Source: Blakeslea trispora
Taxonomy: Eukaryota; Mucoromycota; Mucoromycetes; Mucorales; Choanephoraceae
Direction: 5' to 3'
Assembly: GCA_025331445.1 (NCBI GenBank)
Contig: JAIWNE010000009.1
Location: forward strand, 310,001 to 374,000
Length of the DNA: 64,000 bases
Shown: positions 1-12,943 of the stretch, piece after piece
Layout: the number at the start of each line of letters is the position of its first letter
How positions within the stretch are numbered: the stretch's first letter is position 1
Program-made: the position numbers and the translations under genes
The notes under the pieces: model-generated
The model's database searches: none
What the model was told of the DNA's origin: nothing
Seen by the model: the letters and a program-made list of their open reading frames with translations, nothing else

Positions 1-2277
<2,277 letters not shown>

Positions 2278-5200
2278 ATGATTTTGCACCATGCTTTAGA
2301 GAAATGTAAGTAACAGGTCTACAAGATGTTATCTAGAGAGCGAGAAACTCACAGAATAAACAAACAGTGTCTTGGATGGAGCAATTCCTCTTGTAGCGCT
2401 AGCTTGGTCAGCTATCATCATTGCATTTGCTGCTGTAAAATACTACAAAAATTCTTCAGCAGGTTACTCTCCACTTTTGAGCAAATTGCCTACTAATCAC
2501 AACAACTACTATGGCACAATCAACTCCAACAATGATGACGATGCAGCCTCGGATGATACTGTAGGTGTAGTGGATATCGAAATCTACACACCTCGCTGGT
2601 CTATCTACAATGTCTCTCGAGTCGTCTTATCCATCATTCAATTAGGCTTATTTATCTCTGCTGTCAGAAGAATTGTTGCTGGATCATATCAATACTCTGA
2701 AAACGAAGGTGATCAAAAGGGTCTCCTTTTTGCTTATACTGTTCGCATTGGTCTCTGGGTAAGTAGCATTATGAGTAGGGGGGAAAGAATGTATAAGGGG
2801 AACAAACCAGTGACTAACTTTTCTTTTTCTTTCTTTCTTTTGTGTTCCATTACACAGAGTTTTGCTTCTGTCTTATCTGTTATCAATGTTTATTTGTCTA
2901 GCAATTTTAGTAAACTGGCCAACAAGATTTGCACTCAGCTTAACTGGATATATTTGGTTGACTTCCTTATCACTTTGGTGGATACAAGATCTTATTACAT
3001 TTTGGGCAATGATGCTGGAGAAGGATATGCATTATGTTTAAGCATAGGAGCTATTGATCTCTTGTTGATCAGCTTGATTGCCAACGAAACTCGCCTTGCA
3101 CCTACAAAGCCTATCATCACTGAAGATGTAAGTAAGCAAATGAACAGACGGATGGGCTTCTATTCTAATCTGTGTCTTGTCAATAGGGTCGTGTTTTGTC
3201 AAGTGAAAATTGGGCTTCCATTTACTCTAAATTCATGTTCAGTTGGGTCAATGTGATGATGAAAGAAGGTTATCGTCGCACATTGAACGAAAACGATCTT
3301 GTGGAACTGCCTGCTAACAACAAGGCCAAGAACACACTAGCTAAATACAGTCAGAATAAGTCGAGTTCCAGTATGGCTTGGACATTGACAAAGACTTTCC
3401 GTTGGGAGTTGTTTTATCAATCTTTGTATTGTCTAAGTTGGTCTTTGTTTATCTTTGGTCCTCCCTTTTTCTTGAACAAGATTATCAAATACATTGAAGA
3501 CCCCAAGGGTGAGCCTGTTCAGACTGCCTTCTTGTACGTCTTGGGTTTGTTTATCACAAATGGTGCTCAATCTTTGCTTTTACAACAAGGTCTTTATATT
3601 GGTCGAACATTAGGCATTCGTATTCAGTCTATAGTGATTGGTGAGGTGTTTTCAAAATCGCTCAGACGTCGTGATGACAGCGGTGGTAATGCCGACAAGA
3701 CGGATGAAAAGGAGAAAGAAGCCAAAGGCAACGTCAACAATTTGCTATCTGTAGATGCTCAAAAGATAGCTGAAGTGATTGCTTACATCTTCTATCTCTA
3801 CTGTTACCCATTGCAGATTGTCTTTTGTATCTGGAGTCTCTATAAGCTTTTGGGTACTTCTGCTCTCTGGGGTGTTCTTGTGATGGTTGCTTGTCAGCCA
3901 CTTACTTATCTGCTCAGTTCTAAATACGAGAATTCTCATGCCTCTGTTATGTCTGCCACCGACAAGCGTCTTAAACTGATGAACGAGCTGTTGGCTGCTA
4001 TTCGTATTGTCAAATTTTTTGCTTGGGAAAAGGAGTTCAAGAATCGTATTATTGATGCTAGAGAAAAGGAATTGGTAGCCATTCGCTCTCGTTTGATGCT
4101 GTTTATGTGGATGGTTTGCTCTTGGTTCTTGATTCCTATCTTGATCATGGTTTGCGTTTTCTACGTTTTCACGCTAGACAATGTCTTGACTGCCTCAGTT
4201 GCTTTCACAGCCTTGGCTCTCTTCAACACATTCCGAGCAGCCCTTGATGAATTCCCTCTGATCATCTCTCTCATTCTTCAAGCCAATGTTTCTATCAAGC
4301 GTGTTGAAAAGTTCTTGGCAGAAGATGAGGTAGAGTTACCTGACCAAAGAAATGCTGATGCTGCCAGTAAAGGAGTGACGATTGGGTTTATTGACCAAGC
4401 TACATTTAGCTGGGAACACAACAAGGATGGGTCCAATAAGCCTTCTATCAAAAACCTCGATTTGAACTTCCCAGTTGGTAAGCTCTCTATTATCTGTGGC
4501 CCTACTGGATCCGGTAAGACCACTTTGATCTCGAGTCTGTTGGGAGAAACTTTCTGTATGACCGGTAAAGCTGTCTTACCTCGCACGATCCCCAACAAGA
4601 CAAGTCCTCTTGGAGGTGCCGTGTCTGGTATTGCTTATGTTGCTCAAACTGCCTGGCTTCAAAACTGCAGTATTCGTGATAATATCCTATTTGGCTTGCC
4701 TTTTGATCAAGATCGTTATGACAAGGTGTTGTATATGACTGCATTAACTCGCGATTTAGAGATTTTAGAATTTGGCGATGATACTGAAGTAGGTGAAAAG
4801 GGTATTACTCTAAGTGGTGGTCAGAAGCAACGTGTTGCTATTGCTCGTGCTGTTTATTCTCAAGCTTCTACTGTCATTTTGGATGATTGTCTCAGTGCTG
4901 TAGATGCTCACACTGCAAAGCATCTGTATGAACATTGCTTGGTGGGTGAATTGATGAAGCATCGTACTGTCATTCTTGTCACTCATCATGTTGGTCTTTG
5001 TCTCTCTGGCGCTTCTTATGTTGTTGCATTGAAAGATGGGGAAGTGGCAGGTGCTGGTCATCCTAAGGATGTGCTCAAGTCAGGTGTTCTGGGAGAAGAA
5101 CTTGCTAGATCTGAAGAAGCCAAGGCTATGACAAATGAAGAAGTGGCTGTTGAAGGGCCTATTCCTGTTGTGCCCAAGACGATGATCAAAAAGGACAATG

Positions 5201-7134
5201 CCAATGGTGGAGGCAAGCTTACTCAAGATGAAGAGCGTGCTGAAGGTGGTGTGGCTTGGTATGTCTACAAGACTTACATTAGTTCATCAGGTGGCAATTG
5301 GTTCTGGATATCTGTGATTTTGCTGTTCTGTCTCTGTCAAGCAAGCGTCTTGGCTCAGGATTATTGGATTAAGGTTTGGTCAGCTGCCTATGGTCACCCT
5401 GAAGAAAGAATAAACTCTACTTATGTTGATCACAACGCTATTTCTATCCTTGGTCGCAGTAGCCTGGTGCTCTTTTACTCCCAGTTTAATCTGGACAGTC
5501 CAGAACAACAGGTTGATGTGACTTATTACTTGGGTGTTTACTTTGTGATTGGCCTAGTGGCTGCTGTCATGACAGCCCTTCGTATGTCAATTCTCTTCAC
5601 TGGTAACCTGAAAGCCTCTCGCCACATTCATAGTCAGTTGTTGGAGCGTATTTTGCGTGCCAAAGTCCGATTTTACGATACCACTCCTTTGGGTCGTATT
5701 GTCAATCGATTCTCTTCTGACTTGGCTACCATTGATCAAGAAGTTGGTCCTTCTCTTTCATTCCTGTTGTTTTCAGTTGTAGCTACTTTGTGTGTTGTTC
5801 TTTTGGTCTCTAGTATCACACCTGCCTTCCTTATCCCTGGTGCAGTCATTGCTGTCATGTTTTGGGCTATTGGTTCTTACTATCTCCGGACCTCAAGAGA
5901 TATGAAGCGCTTGAACTCTGTCAGTCGTAGTCCTATCTATGTTCAATTTAATGAAAGTGTGAATGGTGTTGCTACCATCCGTGCCTTTGGTTCTCAACAT
6001 CGCTTTGTCATTGAAAATCATGGCAAGATTGACAACAACAACAGACCCTTCTTGTGGATGTGGGCTACCAACCGCTGGCTTCATTGTCGTGTCGATCTTT
6101 TGGGTGCCTTTGTTGGTTTCTGTACTGGCTTTGTCCTTTTGCTTGGCCGTAATTGGGTTGATCCTGGTTTGGCTGGTTTATCCCTGAGTTACTCTTTGAC
6201 ATTTACCCATCATATCTTGTGGGTTGTTCGAACCTATGCCATGAATGAGATGAACATGAATGCCATTGAGCGTGTTCATGAATATCTTGATGTTGCTGAA
6301 GAACCTCCTACTCATATTCCTGCTACTGAACCTCATCCCAGCTGGCCCGAACATGGTTCAATTGAAGTCAAAGATCTAGTGATGCAATATGCTCCTGAAA
6401 ACCCCCCTGTGCTTCGTAACATTTCCTTCAAGGTCAATCCTCGCGAGAAGATTGGTATTGTAGGCAGAACTGGTTCAGGTAAATCAACCCTAGCATTGTC
6501 CATCTTCCGTTTCATGGAACCTACCCAGGGCAGTATCAAGATTGATGGTGTTGATATTCATAAGATTGGCTTGCACTCTCTTCGCTCTCGTTTGACGATC
6601 ATTCCTCAAGACCCTGTTTTGTTCTCTGGTACACTTCGTAGTAACTTGGATCCCTTTGATCAACATGATGATGCTCAACTTTGGGCTGCCTTGAAGCGTT
6701 CTCATCTCATTGATGAACAACAAGAAGGAGAAAATGCAATCACACTTGAATCCCCTGTCACTGAAAACGGCTCCAATTGGTCTCAAGGCCAGCGTCAACT
6801 CATTGCACTTGCTCGTGCTTTGGTCAAGAAGACTGGATTGATCATCCTTGATGAAGCCACCTCCTCTGTCGACTTTGATACAGATCATAAAATTCAACAA
6901 ACCATTCGTACTGAATTCACAGACTCAGTTCTTCTCTGCATTGCTCATCGTATTCGTACAGTAGCCGACTATGATCGTATTCTAGTCTTGGATCATGGTG
7001 AAGTCAAAGAATTCGATACGCCTTATAGCCTGATGCAACAAAAAGATAGCATTTTCCATCAGATGTGTATGCGCTCAGGAGAATATGAGGATCTCTTGGC
7101 TATTGCTACCAAAAAACACCAACAATCATGTTAA
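2278..7134 (+). CDS. ABCC/MRP-type ABC transporter (Ycf1/Bpt1-like)
   Basis: Full-length ABC exporter of subfamily C, about 1546 residues; family members pump glutathione conjugates and metal-thiol complexes, in yeast into the vacuole. Proposed exons: 2278-2309, 2368-2758, 2858-3127, 3187-7134. An N-terminal extra membrane domain precedes two TMD-NBD halves. NBD1 has Walker A GPTGSGKTT near residue 669, signature LSGGQ near 773 and a Walker B ending in Asp (VILDD), the degenerate form usual in ABCC. NBD2 has GRTGSGKS near 1324, signature WSQGQRQL near 1429 and ILDEATSS. The first exon is the weak point: the coding frame enters at 2368 without an ATG, and the only phase-compatible start found is ATG 2278 with a GTAACA donor at 2310. 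Introns 2 (99 nt, length divisible by three) and 3 (59 nt) are clear. Substrate cannot be told from sequence. Confidence 0.9.
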
Positions 7135-7628
7135 CCAATTATTCATTTATTTACATTAGAAGTTCATTTTAACCCCCTCCTTCAAATTTCATATATACAT
7201 AGTACATGCATTCCAAACTTCTTTTATATAAAAGAAATATACTAAATCAAACTATTTTTTATCTGTTTGATTAAAACTGTCTTGAAAATATTCAATCGAA
7301 TCACACTACAGCCTTCATTGGAACATACATCTTTAACGTATCATTGTAGTTTCAATTTCATCTGTACCTAAGCTACATAAAGCACTTTTTCCATCAATGC
7401 TATCAACTCAATGAATACAATAGTAGGTCCTGCTTTGATGTGCATTGACAGACTCTAGTATTTTAAACACCGTTCTAACTGAGCATGAAATAAAAGGGCC
7501 GACTTGTGCGGCTCAAGAAAAATATAGTGCCGTCAAAGGAGGGGGGGGGGGAGCAAGTTAGGCGGGAATGGGCGATTATATGCTGAAACGAAATTACTTG
7601 CAAGAGCTCTCTCTCTTGATTATATAGT
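7135..7628. other. Intergenic, ABC transporter to RPS26
   Basis: About 490 bp. It holds the 3' flank of the transporter and the RPS26 promoter, including a G-run near 7541-7551 and CT-rich sequence just before the RPS26 start. Nothing else seen. Confidence 0.6.
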
Positions 7629-8227
7629 ATGGTAAGTACCCTACTACAGCAATCTGCATGAGGGGTTGAAATAAGCGATTCATGTATGAAACCACAAAAC
7701 ACACGAACAAACGAATCGACAAGATGGATGAATAGATAGATTGGAATGGATGGATGGATTGATATTGTTCGAGATTCAACATGATCACTTATTTCAACCA
7801 TCATTGCTTTTTTTTTTATTGAATGAGCAAGCATCGTCTACAGTATAACTTACCTTTTCCCCTCCTCTCCTTTTCATCTGCTTTCGATTCGACATAGACC
7901 TGTAAAAGAAGAAACAACGGACGTAACAAGCACGGTCGTGGTCACAACAAGTTTGTTCGTTGCATCAACTGTTACCGTTGTGTCCCCAAGGATAAGGCTA
8001 TTAAGCGTTTCACTATCCGTAACATGGTAGAAGCTGCTGCCGTCCGTGATCTTCAAGAAGCTTCTGTCTACGAAGAATATGCCATTCCCAAGTTGTACGT
8101 CAAGCTCCACTACTGTGTCTCTTGTGCCATTCACGCTCGTGTTGTTCGTGTTCGTTCTGCCGTTGACCGTCGCAACCGTCTTCCTCCTCCCAGATTTAGA
8201 TTCCAAAAGGCTGCTAACAAGGCTTAA
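7629..8227 (+). CDS. RPS26: 40S ribosomal protein eS26
   Basis: Component of the small ribosomal subunit near the mRNA exit channel. The main exon 7898-8227 encodes a 110-residue protein (starting [10 protein letters not shown]) that follows the eS26 family closely: zinc-type cysteine pairs in [14 protein letters not shown] and [17 protein letters not shown], the invariant [17 protein letters not shown] stretch and a PPPRFRF tail. The exon has no ATG of its own. The only fitting start is ATG 7629-7631, directly followed by a GTAAGT donor at 7632, giving a 266-nt intron with a CATAG acceptor at 7897. An intron right behind the start codon is common in fungal ribosomal protein genes. Length agrees with the family. 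The second residues (Thr-Cys) differ slightly from the usual Thr-Lys/Gln. Confidence 0.95.
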
Positions 8228-9539
8228 ATGTCCTGATTTCTTTTATTTTTACAATTTTGTTTTGTCAAGCAACAAAAAAAAATAAAATATAAAAAAAAAG
8301 GAAACAGTCAAGCAACTTGTCTGTTTTGGGGCATATTCGGTCTATACTCTATACAATCAAGCTTTCCCTCTATTTTTCTTTACTGTTTTTTTTTAGAGTG
8401 TGCACACACACACAGAGAAAGAAAAAGGACGACGAATCATGCATTGGATAACATATGTGGGGAGATTAAGGCCAATTCGTTGCTTGATTCATTTTAAGCT
8501 ACCAATTTGATCTGTCATTGAGATATTGGTTAAGCATACGTTAATTTCGAATTGAGATAGAGTGGAGTACATGAGTCTGTCCTTATCGTTTGCAAAAAGT
8601 GACAGCTAGAACTAGAGTGAAGAACAATGCGTTTATTATCCCCAACAAACTGCACACTTGATAAGGCGATTGAATGGTTTTTTGATTGTTCTTTGTAAAA
8701 AAGGCCCCATTTCGTTGCAGAAAACCAACTTTTTTTTTTAAAAAAAAAAAGCATTGTGTTACAAAAGAACAATGAATGAATGTGCCTTTAGACTTGAAAT
8801 GCCAAAAAGTTACTTGCTGTCAAATGCTTAGCTGAGGCTATGGTATGGCTCTTTAAATTAAATTGACAAAATGCCAATCAGCTCTGGAAAGCTTCAGGTT
8901 GAAGATTTTGCATGCAAACCGTGAATTACAACTTCACAACCAATACAATATACCCTCTCTTTTTTTTTCCTCTTTGAGTGTTACAAGAAACCTCGTTCTT
9001 CCCTCCACTTCTCCCCTTTGGCATATTTTATATGGTATGAGCTTACCTTAACCATTTGACTGTCCCCCCCCCCTTATAAATCCTTGTTCCAATGGCTGTA
9101 CCCCCTCCTTCTAATATTCCTTGAGTGTTTCTCTCCTATCGTTTAGTCTTTCCATTTTTGTCTTTTCTCACAGAAGGGGTTTTGTTGCTAGGGCTCATTC
9201 TAACTTTTAAATGAAAATTATGTTTAATCATATTTAACTAAATAAAGTCTTGTCTCTAGATGTATTGGAACACATGACATAAACAAAGCCTCTATTTTAA
9301 TGCAAAAAAAAAAAAATAAACGCCTCATAAATAATCCCAAATATTTGTCACCGAAATCATCTCATTCTTCCTGCCAGTGTTGTTCGTTCTAATTAACTGT
9401 CAAAGCCAAAAAAAAAAAAACTTGTCTTTCACTTCTTTCTCTCGTCCTTTCCTTTCTTCTTCTTTTTTTTTCTTTACTTTTAAGCTGGTTTGTTTGTTCT
9501 TTTTCTTTTTTTGCTCTTCTTCATCCTCTTTACTCGTTT
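8228..9539. other. Intergenic, RPS26 to the secreted protein gene
   Basis: About 1.3 kb. RPS26 3' flank has AATAAA-like sequence near 8279-8285. A (CA)n run lies near 8402-8412. C-runs near 9065-9074 and pyrimidine-rich sequence at 9420-9535 look like the leader of the next gene. Open frames at 8530-8772 and 8863-9051 carry no motif and I do not support them. Confidence 0.6.
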
Positions 9540-10109
9540 ATGATGAAACTGCCAATCTGGTTTAATCTGTTTGCTTTACAATTGATTCATACTGCTGTCA
9601 TTCCTACAAGTTATCAGTATCGCCTAGACATCATTAGAATGGAGAAAGGCACACAGAAGCTCTGCCTTAGCGTGGGTACTTGTCACTATACTTGTGTGTT
9701 AGACTTCTATGATGAAACCTCTACTACAGTACCAAAATATCAATCCCAATTATGCCCAAATATAGATGATTATATGATGACCCTAATTTGTGCTTCAAGA
9801 GAAAACCCTAATGTACCTAGTTATCTTGTCAACCCTCATTCTACCAATATACCATGTCAATATGGTGGAAGTGACAATGGAGCGCATAGCTACTACCATT
9901 GTCCGCCTAAAGATGCTTATTCAAGTAGGTCTACCGAAAACGAAATTGGCACTAAAAGTATTCAACAGGTCATTACAACGGCAGATACAGAGCATTATAG
10001 CATTTTTGGATTTAGAGTTCCAAATGTCTTGTACAGTTTTAGAAAGCTCTATATATCCCAAACCTATTATTTCAATAAAGACACAGAATTGTTCTTGGAG
10101 ACAAGTTAA
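9540..10109 (+). CDS. Small secreted cysteine-containing protein, unknown function
   Basis: I do not recognise this protein. It is 189 residues, single exon, preceded by a CT-rich leader. Residues 1 to about 20 form a hydrophobic signal peptide (WFNLFALQLIHTAVIP). The mature part has seven cysteines in the first two thirds and no transmembrane helix, GPI signal or known catalytic motif. An odd cysteine number suggests either one free thiol or a slightly wrong model. Two starts are adjacent (residues 1 and 2 are both Met). It is bounded by about 1.3 kb upstream and 380 bp downstream, and its composition is like the neighbouring genes. It could be a lineage-specific secreted or cell-wall protein. 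Confidence in it being a real gene is moderate because the only evidence is an open frame, signal peptide and leader. Confidence 0.55.
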   Translation: MMKLPIWFNLFALQLIHTAVIPTSYQYRLDIIRMEKGTQKLCLSVGTCHYTCVLDFYDETSTTVPKYQSQLCPNIDDYMMTLICASRENPNVPSYLVNPHSTNIPCQYGGSDNGAHSYYHCPPKDAYSSRSTENEIGTKSIQQVITTADTEHYSIFGFRVPNVLYSFRKLYISQTYYFNKDTELFLETS

Positions 10110-10487
10110 ATGCTTGAATGAAATGTTTTCTCACTTTAGAGTCTTGAATTAATTGATGGCATGAAAGAGTTGTACGCAGAAAATTGTATTCTGTAAAAAT
10201 CTTTCTACAGTAACTATGTGTTTCAATTTAACATTCTTTTTTTCAAATAAACTTGGGATGATAAGTGCTTTTTACACGCGATGAATAAGTAACATACATA
10301 AGTTTTAGTATGCTTGAATCATTTGGCTAATTTCTTATCAAGTAGTTTGGAGGGGGTGACAAGCTTACATTATGCATAAAATTCAAAATCCGCAGATTTC
10401 ATGTGTCGCTTTGATTTAAGCAACACTCTCTTTTCTTTTTCTTTCTGTTTTTTTCTTCTTTTAAGGATCAACTTTCGCTTTATACTC
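10110..10487. other. Intergenic, promoter of GMD
   Basis: About 380 bp, AT-rich, with a TTTC-rich run at 10430-10465 just before the GMD start. No gene seen. Confidence 0.6.
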
Positions 10488-11743
10488 ATGTCTGAAGCAA
10501 GCTTTGGAACCAAGATATATCATCATTTGTCTCCTGAAAAATACAGAGAGCGCAAGGTTGCTCTTGTCACTGGTACAACTTGAGAGTTATCTGGCCTTAA
10601 ACGATGAAGACAGAACTGATCTATTCTTCTTTTAGGCGTAAGTGGCCAAGATGGTTCTTATTTGACCGAATTCTTGCTAGAGAAGGGTTACGAAGTACAT
10701 GGTATCATTCGGAGATCTTCTTCATTCAATACGGGTCGCATTGAGCACATTTATAGAGATAGACATGAGACTGGTATAACCCATCTTTAAATAAAATCAA
10801 AAAAAAAAGGAAAAAGCCATCACTACATTTATGCTAACCATTAGAATTAGGCGTCAAGTTCTTCCTCCATTATGGCGATCTAACTGACTCTACCTGTCTT
10901 GTTCATATCGTATCCACTATACAGCCTACTGAAATTTACAATTTAGCAGCTCAATCTCATGTCAAGGTATCGTTCGATATGTCCGAGTATACAGGTGATG
11001 TAGATGCGCTTGGTACACTTCGTCTTTTGGATGCCATTCGTACCTGTGGTCTCTCTGATCGTGTTCGTTTCTATCAAGCTTCTACTTCTGAATTATATGG
11101 TAAGGTAGTTGAGACACCTCAGAAGGAGACGACCCCCTTCTATCCTCGTTCACCTTATGGTGTTGCCAAGCTTTATGGTTACTGGATTGTCGTGAATTAT
11201 CGTGAATCCTATGAGATGTATACATGCAATGGTATCCTATTCAATCATGAATCTCCTCGTCGTGGCCGTACCTTTGTCACACGCAAGATTACAAACGCTG
11301 TTGCCGATATTCATTTGGGACGTCAGGAATGTTTATATTTGGGTAATATAGATGCTAAACGCGATTGGGGCCATGCTCGAGACTATATCGAAGGAATGTG
11401 GCTCATGCTTCAGCAAGATAAGCCTGATGACTTTGTATTGGCCACAGGTGAAACACACACCGTTAGGAGTTTTGTTGAAAAGGCCTTTGGGGTCACTGGT
11501 CGTACCATTGTATGGGAAGGTGAAGGTGTGAATGAAGTCGGCCGTGATAAAGACTCGGGCAAGATTCGTGTTCGTATTGATCCCAAGTATTTCCGTCCTG
11601 CTGAAGTTGACTTGTTATTGGGTGATCCTACCAAGGCTAACACTCAATTGGGTTGGAAACGAAAGGTCTCCTTTGATGATTTGGTGAGAGAAATGGTTGT
11701 TGCTGATATTGAATCTAGCCTCAAGTCTTCTACACTCATGTAA
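10488..11743 (+). CDS. GMD: GDP-mannose 4,6-dehydratase
   Basis: Converts GDP-mannose to GDP-4-keto-6-deoxymannose, the first step to GDP-fucose; cytosolic short-chain dehydrogenase. Exons 10488-10572, 10636-10773 and about 10851-11743 give 371 residues, the usual length. Visible motifs: Rossmann [11 protein letters not shown] near residues 28-38, [13 protein letters not shown], the STSELYGK and [10 protein letters not shown] catalytic region with the YxxxK pair, NHESPRRG, and the C-terminal [18 protein letters not shown]. The third exon has two in-frame acceptors six bases apart (exon start 10845 or 10851), so the product may carry two extra residues (Glu-Leu). Fucose occurs in cell-wall polysaccharides of Mucoromycota (known), which fits. 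The partner GDP-fucose synthase is not in the window. Confidence 0.95.
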
Positions 11744-11885
11744 CTTGCACACATATCAAAAACACACATAAAACTCTTTTTTCTATCCATCTATTTTATT
11801 TGACAGAACAAATTGGTATAAACATCTAAGAAACGAAACAAAAAAGAAATAAATACAAAAGAAGGAAATAAAGCAACAGCTCATC

Positions 11886-12620
11886 TTATTCGGACTTCTT
11901 TGTGGGCTTCTTACTGGTCTTCTTTTTGCCCTTGACAACACTTTGCTTTTTATCGGTAGTGGTTTCACTGGGTTTTGGCTCCTCTTTTTCCTCTTTCTCC
12001 TTTTTTTCTGCCTTTTGCTTCTTCTTAGTCTCACGCTCCAGCTTTCTTTGTTTTATTTTAGCAAGGTATTCCTTTCTTTTCTTGATCTTTTCATTCTTCT
12101 TCTTCTTTCTCTCTTTTGCTTCCTCTGCCTGTTTGGCTTCCAGTTGAGCTCTGGCTTCCTCTGACAATGGTCCTTGACCAGGCAATTGTCCTTGTTTTTC
12201 CAAGAATCGAATTCTTCTCATATGCGCTTTACTCTGCAAGTGTTCTTCAACTTGGCTTTCTTTCTTCAACTTTTTGTCTGGACAAATTTCACAGGTAAAG
12301 GTGATTGTCTCTTCCAACTCCTCTTCGCTGTCATTTTGATTGGCCTCTTCCTCGTCTTCCTCGTTTTCTTCTTCTTCTTCTTCTTCGGAATCGTCATCAG
12401 ATCCAGCTTGATCGGCCAGTTGGTTGAAAGTGGCGATTAGTTGCTTACGAGCTTTCTTTTTATAGCGTCTAGTTTGTTCGTCATCTGAATCGTCTGTATC
12501 GGAATCGATATCTGACTCCTCAGAGAATACACCTGCAAGCTTTTCTTTATTATCCTCCGCATCAAAGAGTTCTTCTTCGATCTTTTGTTTGCCCAATTCT
12601 TTGTGTGCACGTTTAAACAT
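11886..12620 (-). CDS. U1-type C2H2 zinc-finger protein with acidic and lysine-rich tracts
   Basis: Single-exon gene of 245 residues, start taken at ATG 12620 (MFKRAHKELG) rather than the upstream in-frame ATG in AT-rich leader sequence. The order is: an acidic, Asp/Glu-rich region around residues 30-110; one zinc finger of the U1/matrin type (CEIC ... H, then HLQSKAH) near residues 113-138; and a long basic coiled-coil-like tail ending in KKTSKKPTKKSE. This layout is typical of nuclear or nucleolar RNA-binding proteins involved in ribosome biogenesis or splicing, but I cannot name the orthologue. It is convergent with GMD, with 142 bp between the stop codons, and its start is 323 bp from the end of the TOM20 fusion gene on the same strand. 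Confidence 0.8.
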   Translation of the reverse strand: MFKRAHKELGKQKIEEELFDAEDNKEKLAGVFSEESDIDSDTDDSDDEQTRRYKKKARKQLIATFNQLADQAGSDDDSEEEEEEENEEDEEEANQNDSEEELEETITFTCEICPDKKLKKESQVEEHLQSKAHMRRIRFLEKQGQLPGQGPLSEEARAQLEAKQAEEAKERKKKKNEKIKKRKEYLAKIKQRKLERETKKKQKAEKKEKEEKEEPKPSETTTDKKQSVVKGKKKTSKKPTKKSE

Positions 12621-12943
12621 TGTGAGATAGTTTTGATAAAAGAAAGTGAAATAAGACAAGAAAAAAATCAAAAAAGTGTAATCAAGATTGACAGTCCAAG
12701 TGGCTTTTCATTTACCTTTTTCATGCGTATTTATGGTAGCACACAACGGATTACAATGATCTGTTTTGCGGATATTAAGAATGATGTGATTTCCATTAGG
12801 TATAATATCTCTGATTCAGTTGAGATTGCAGAAATGTAAATTGTATTTGCTGTATTCAAGTGAATTCCTGTCTCGGCCAAGGTTGAATTGAATATACCCA
12901 TTCAATAGAGAAAAAAAGAGAGAACAAAAGCATGTACATATAT
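12621..12943. other. Intergenic, TOM20-fusion 3' flank and zinc-finger gene promoter
   Basis: About 320 bp of AT-rich sequence between two minus-strand genes. Nothing recognisable beyond the expected promoter and 3' UTR. Confidence 0.6.

Noticed and set aside
7632..7897. snoRNA inside the RPS26 intron
   Set aside because: No convincing RTGATGA/CTGA pair or H/ACA hairpin by eye; kept only as something to test.
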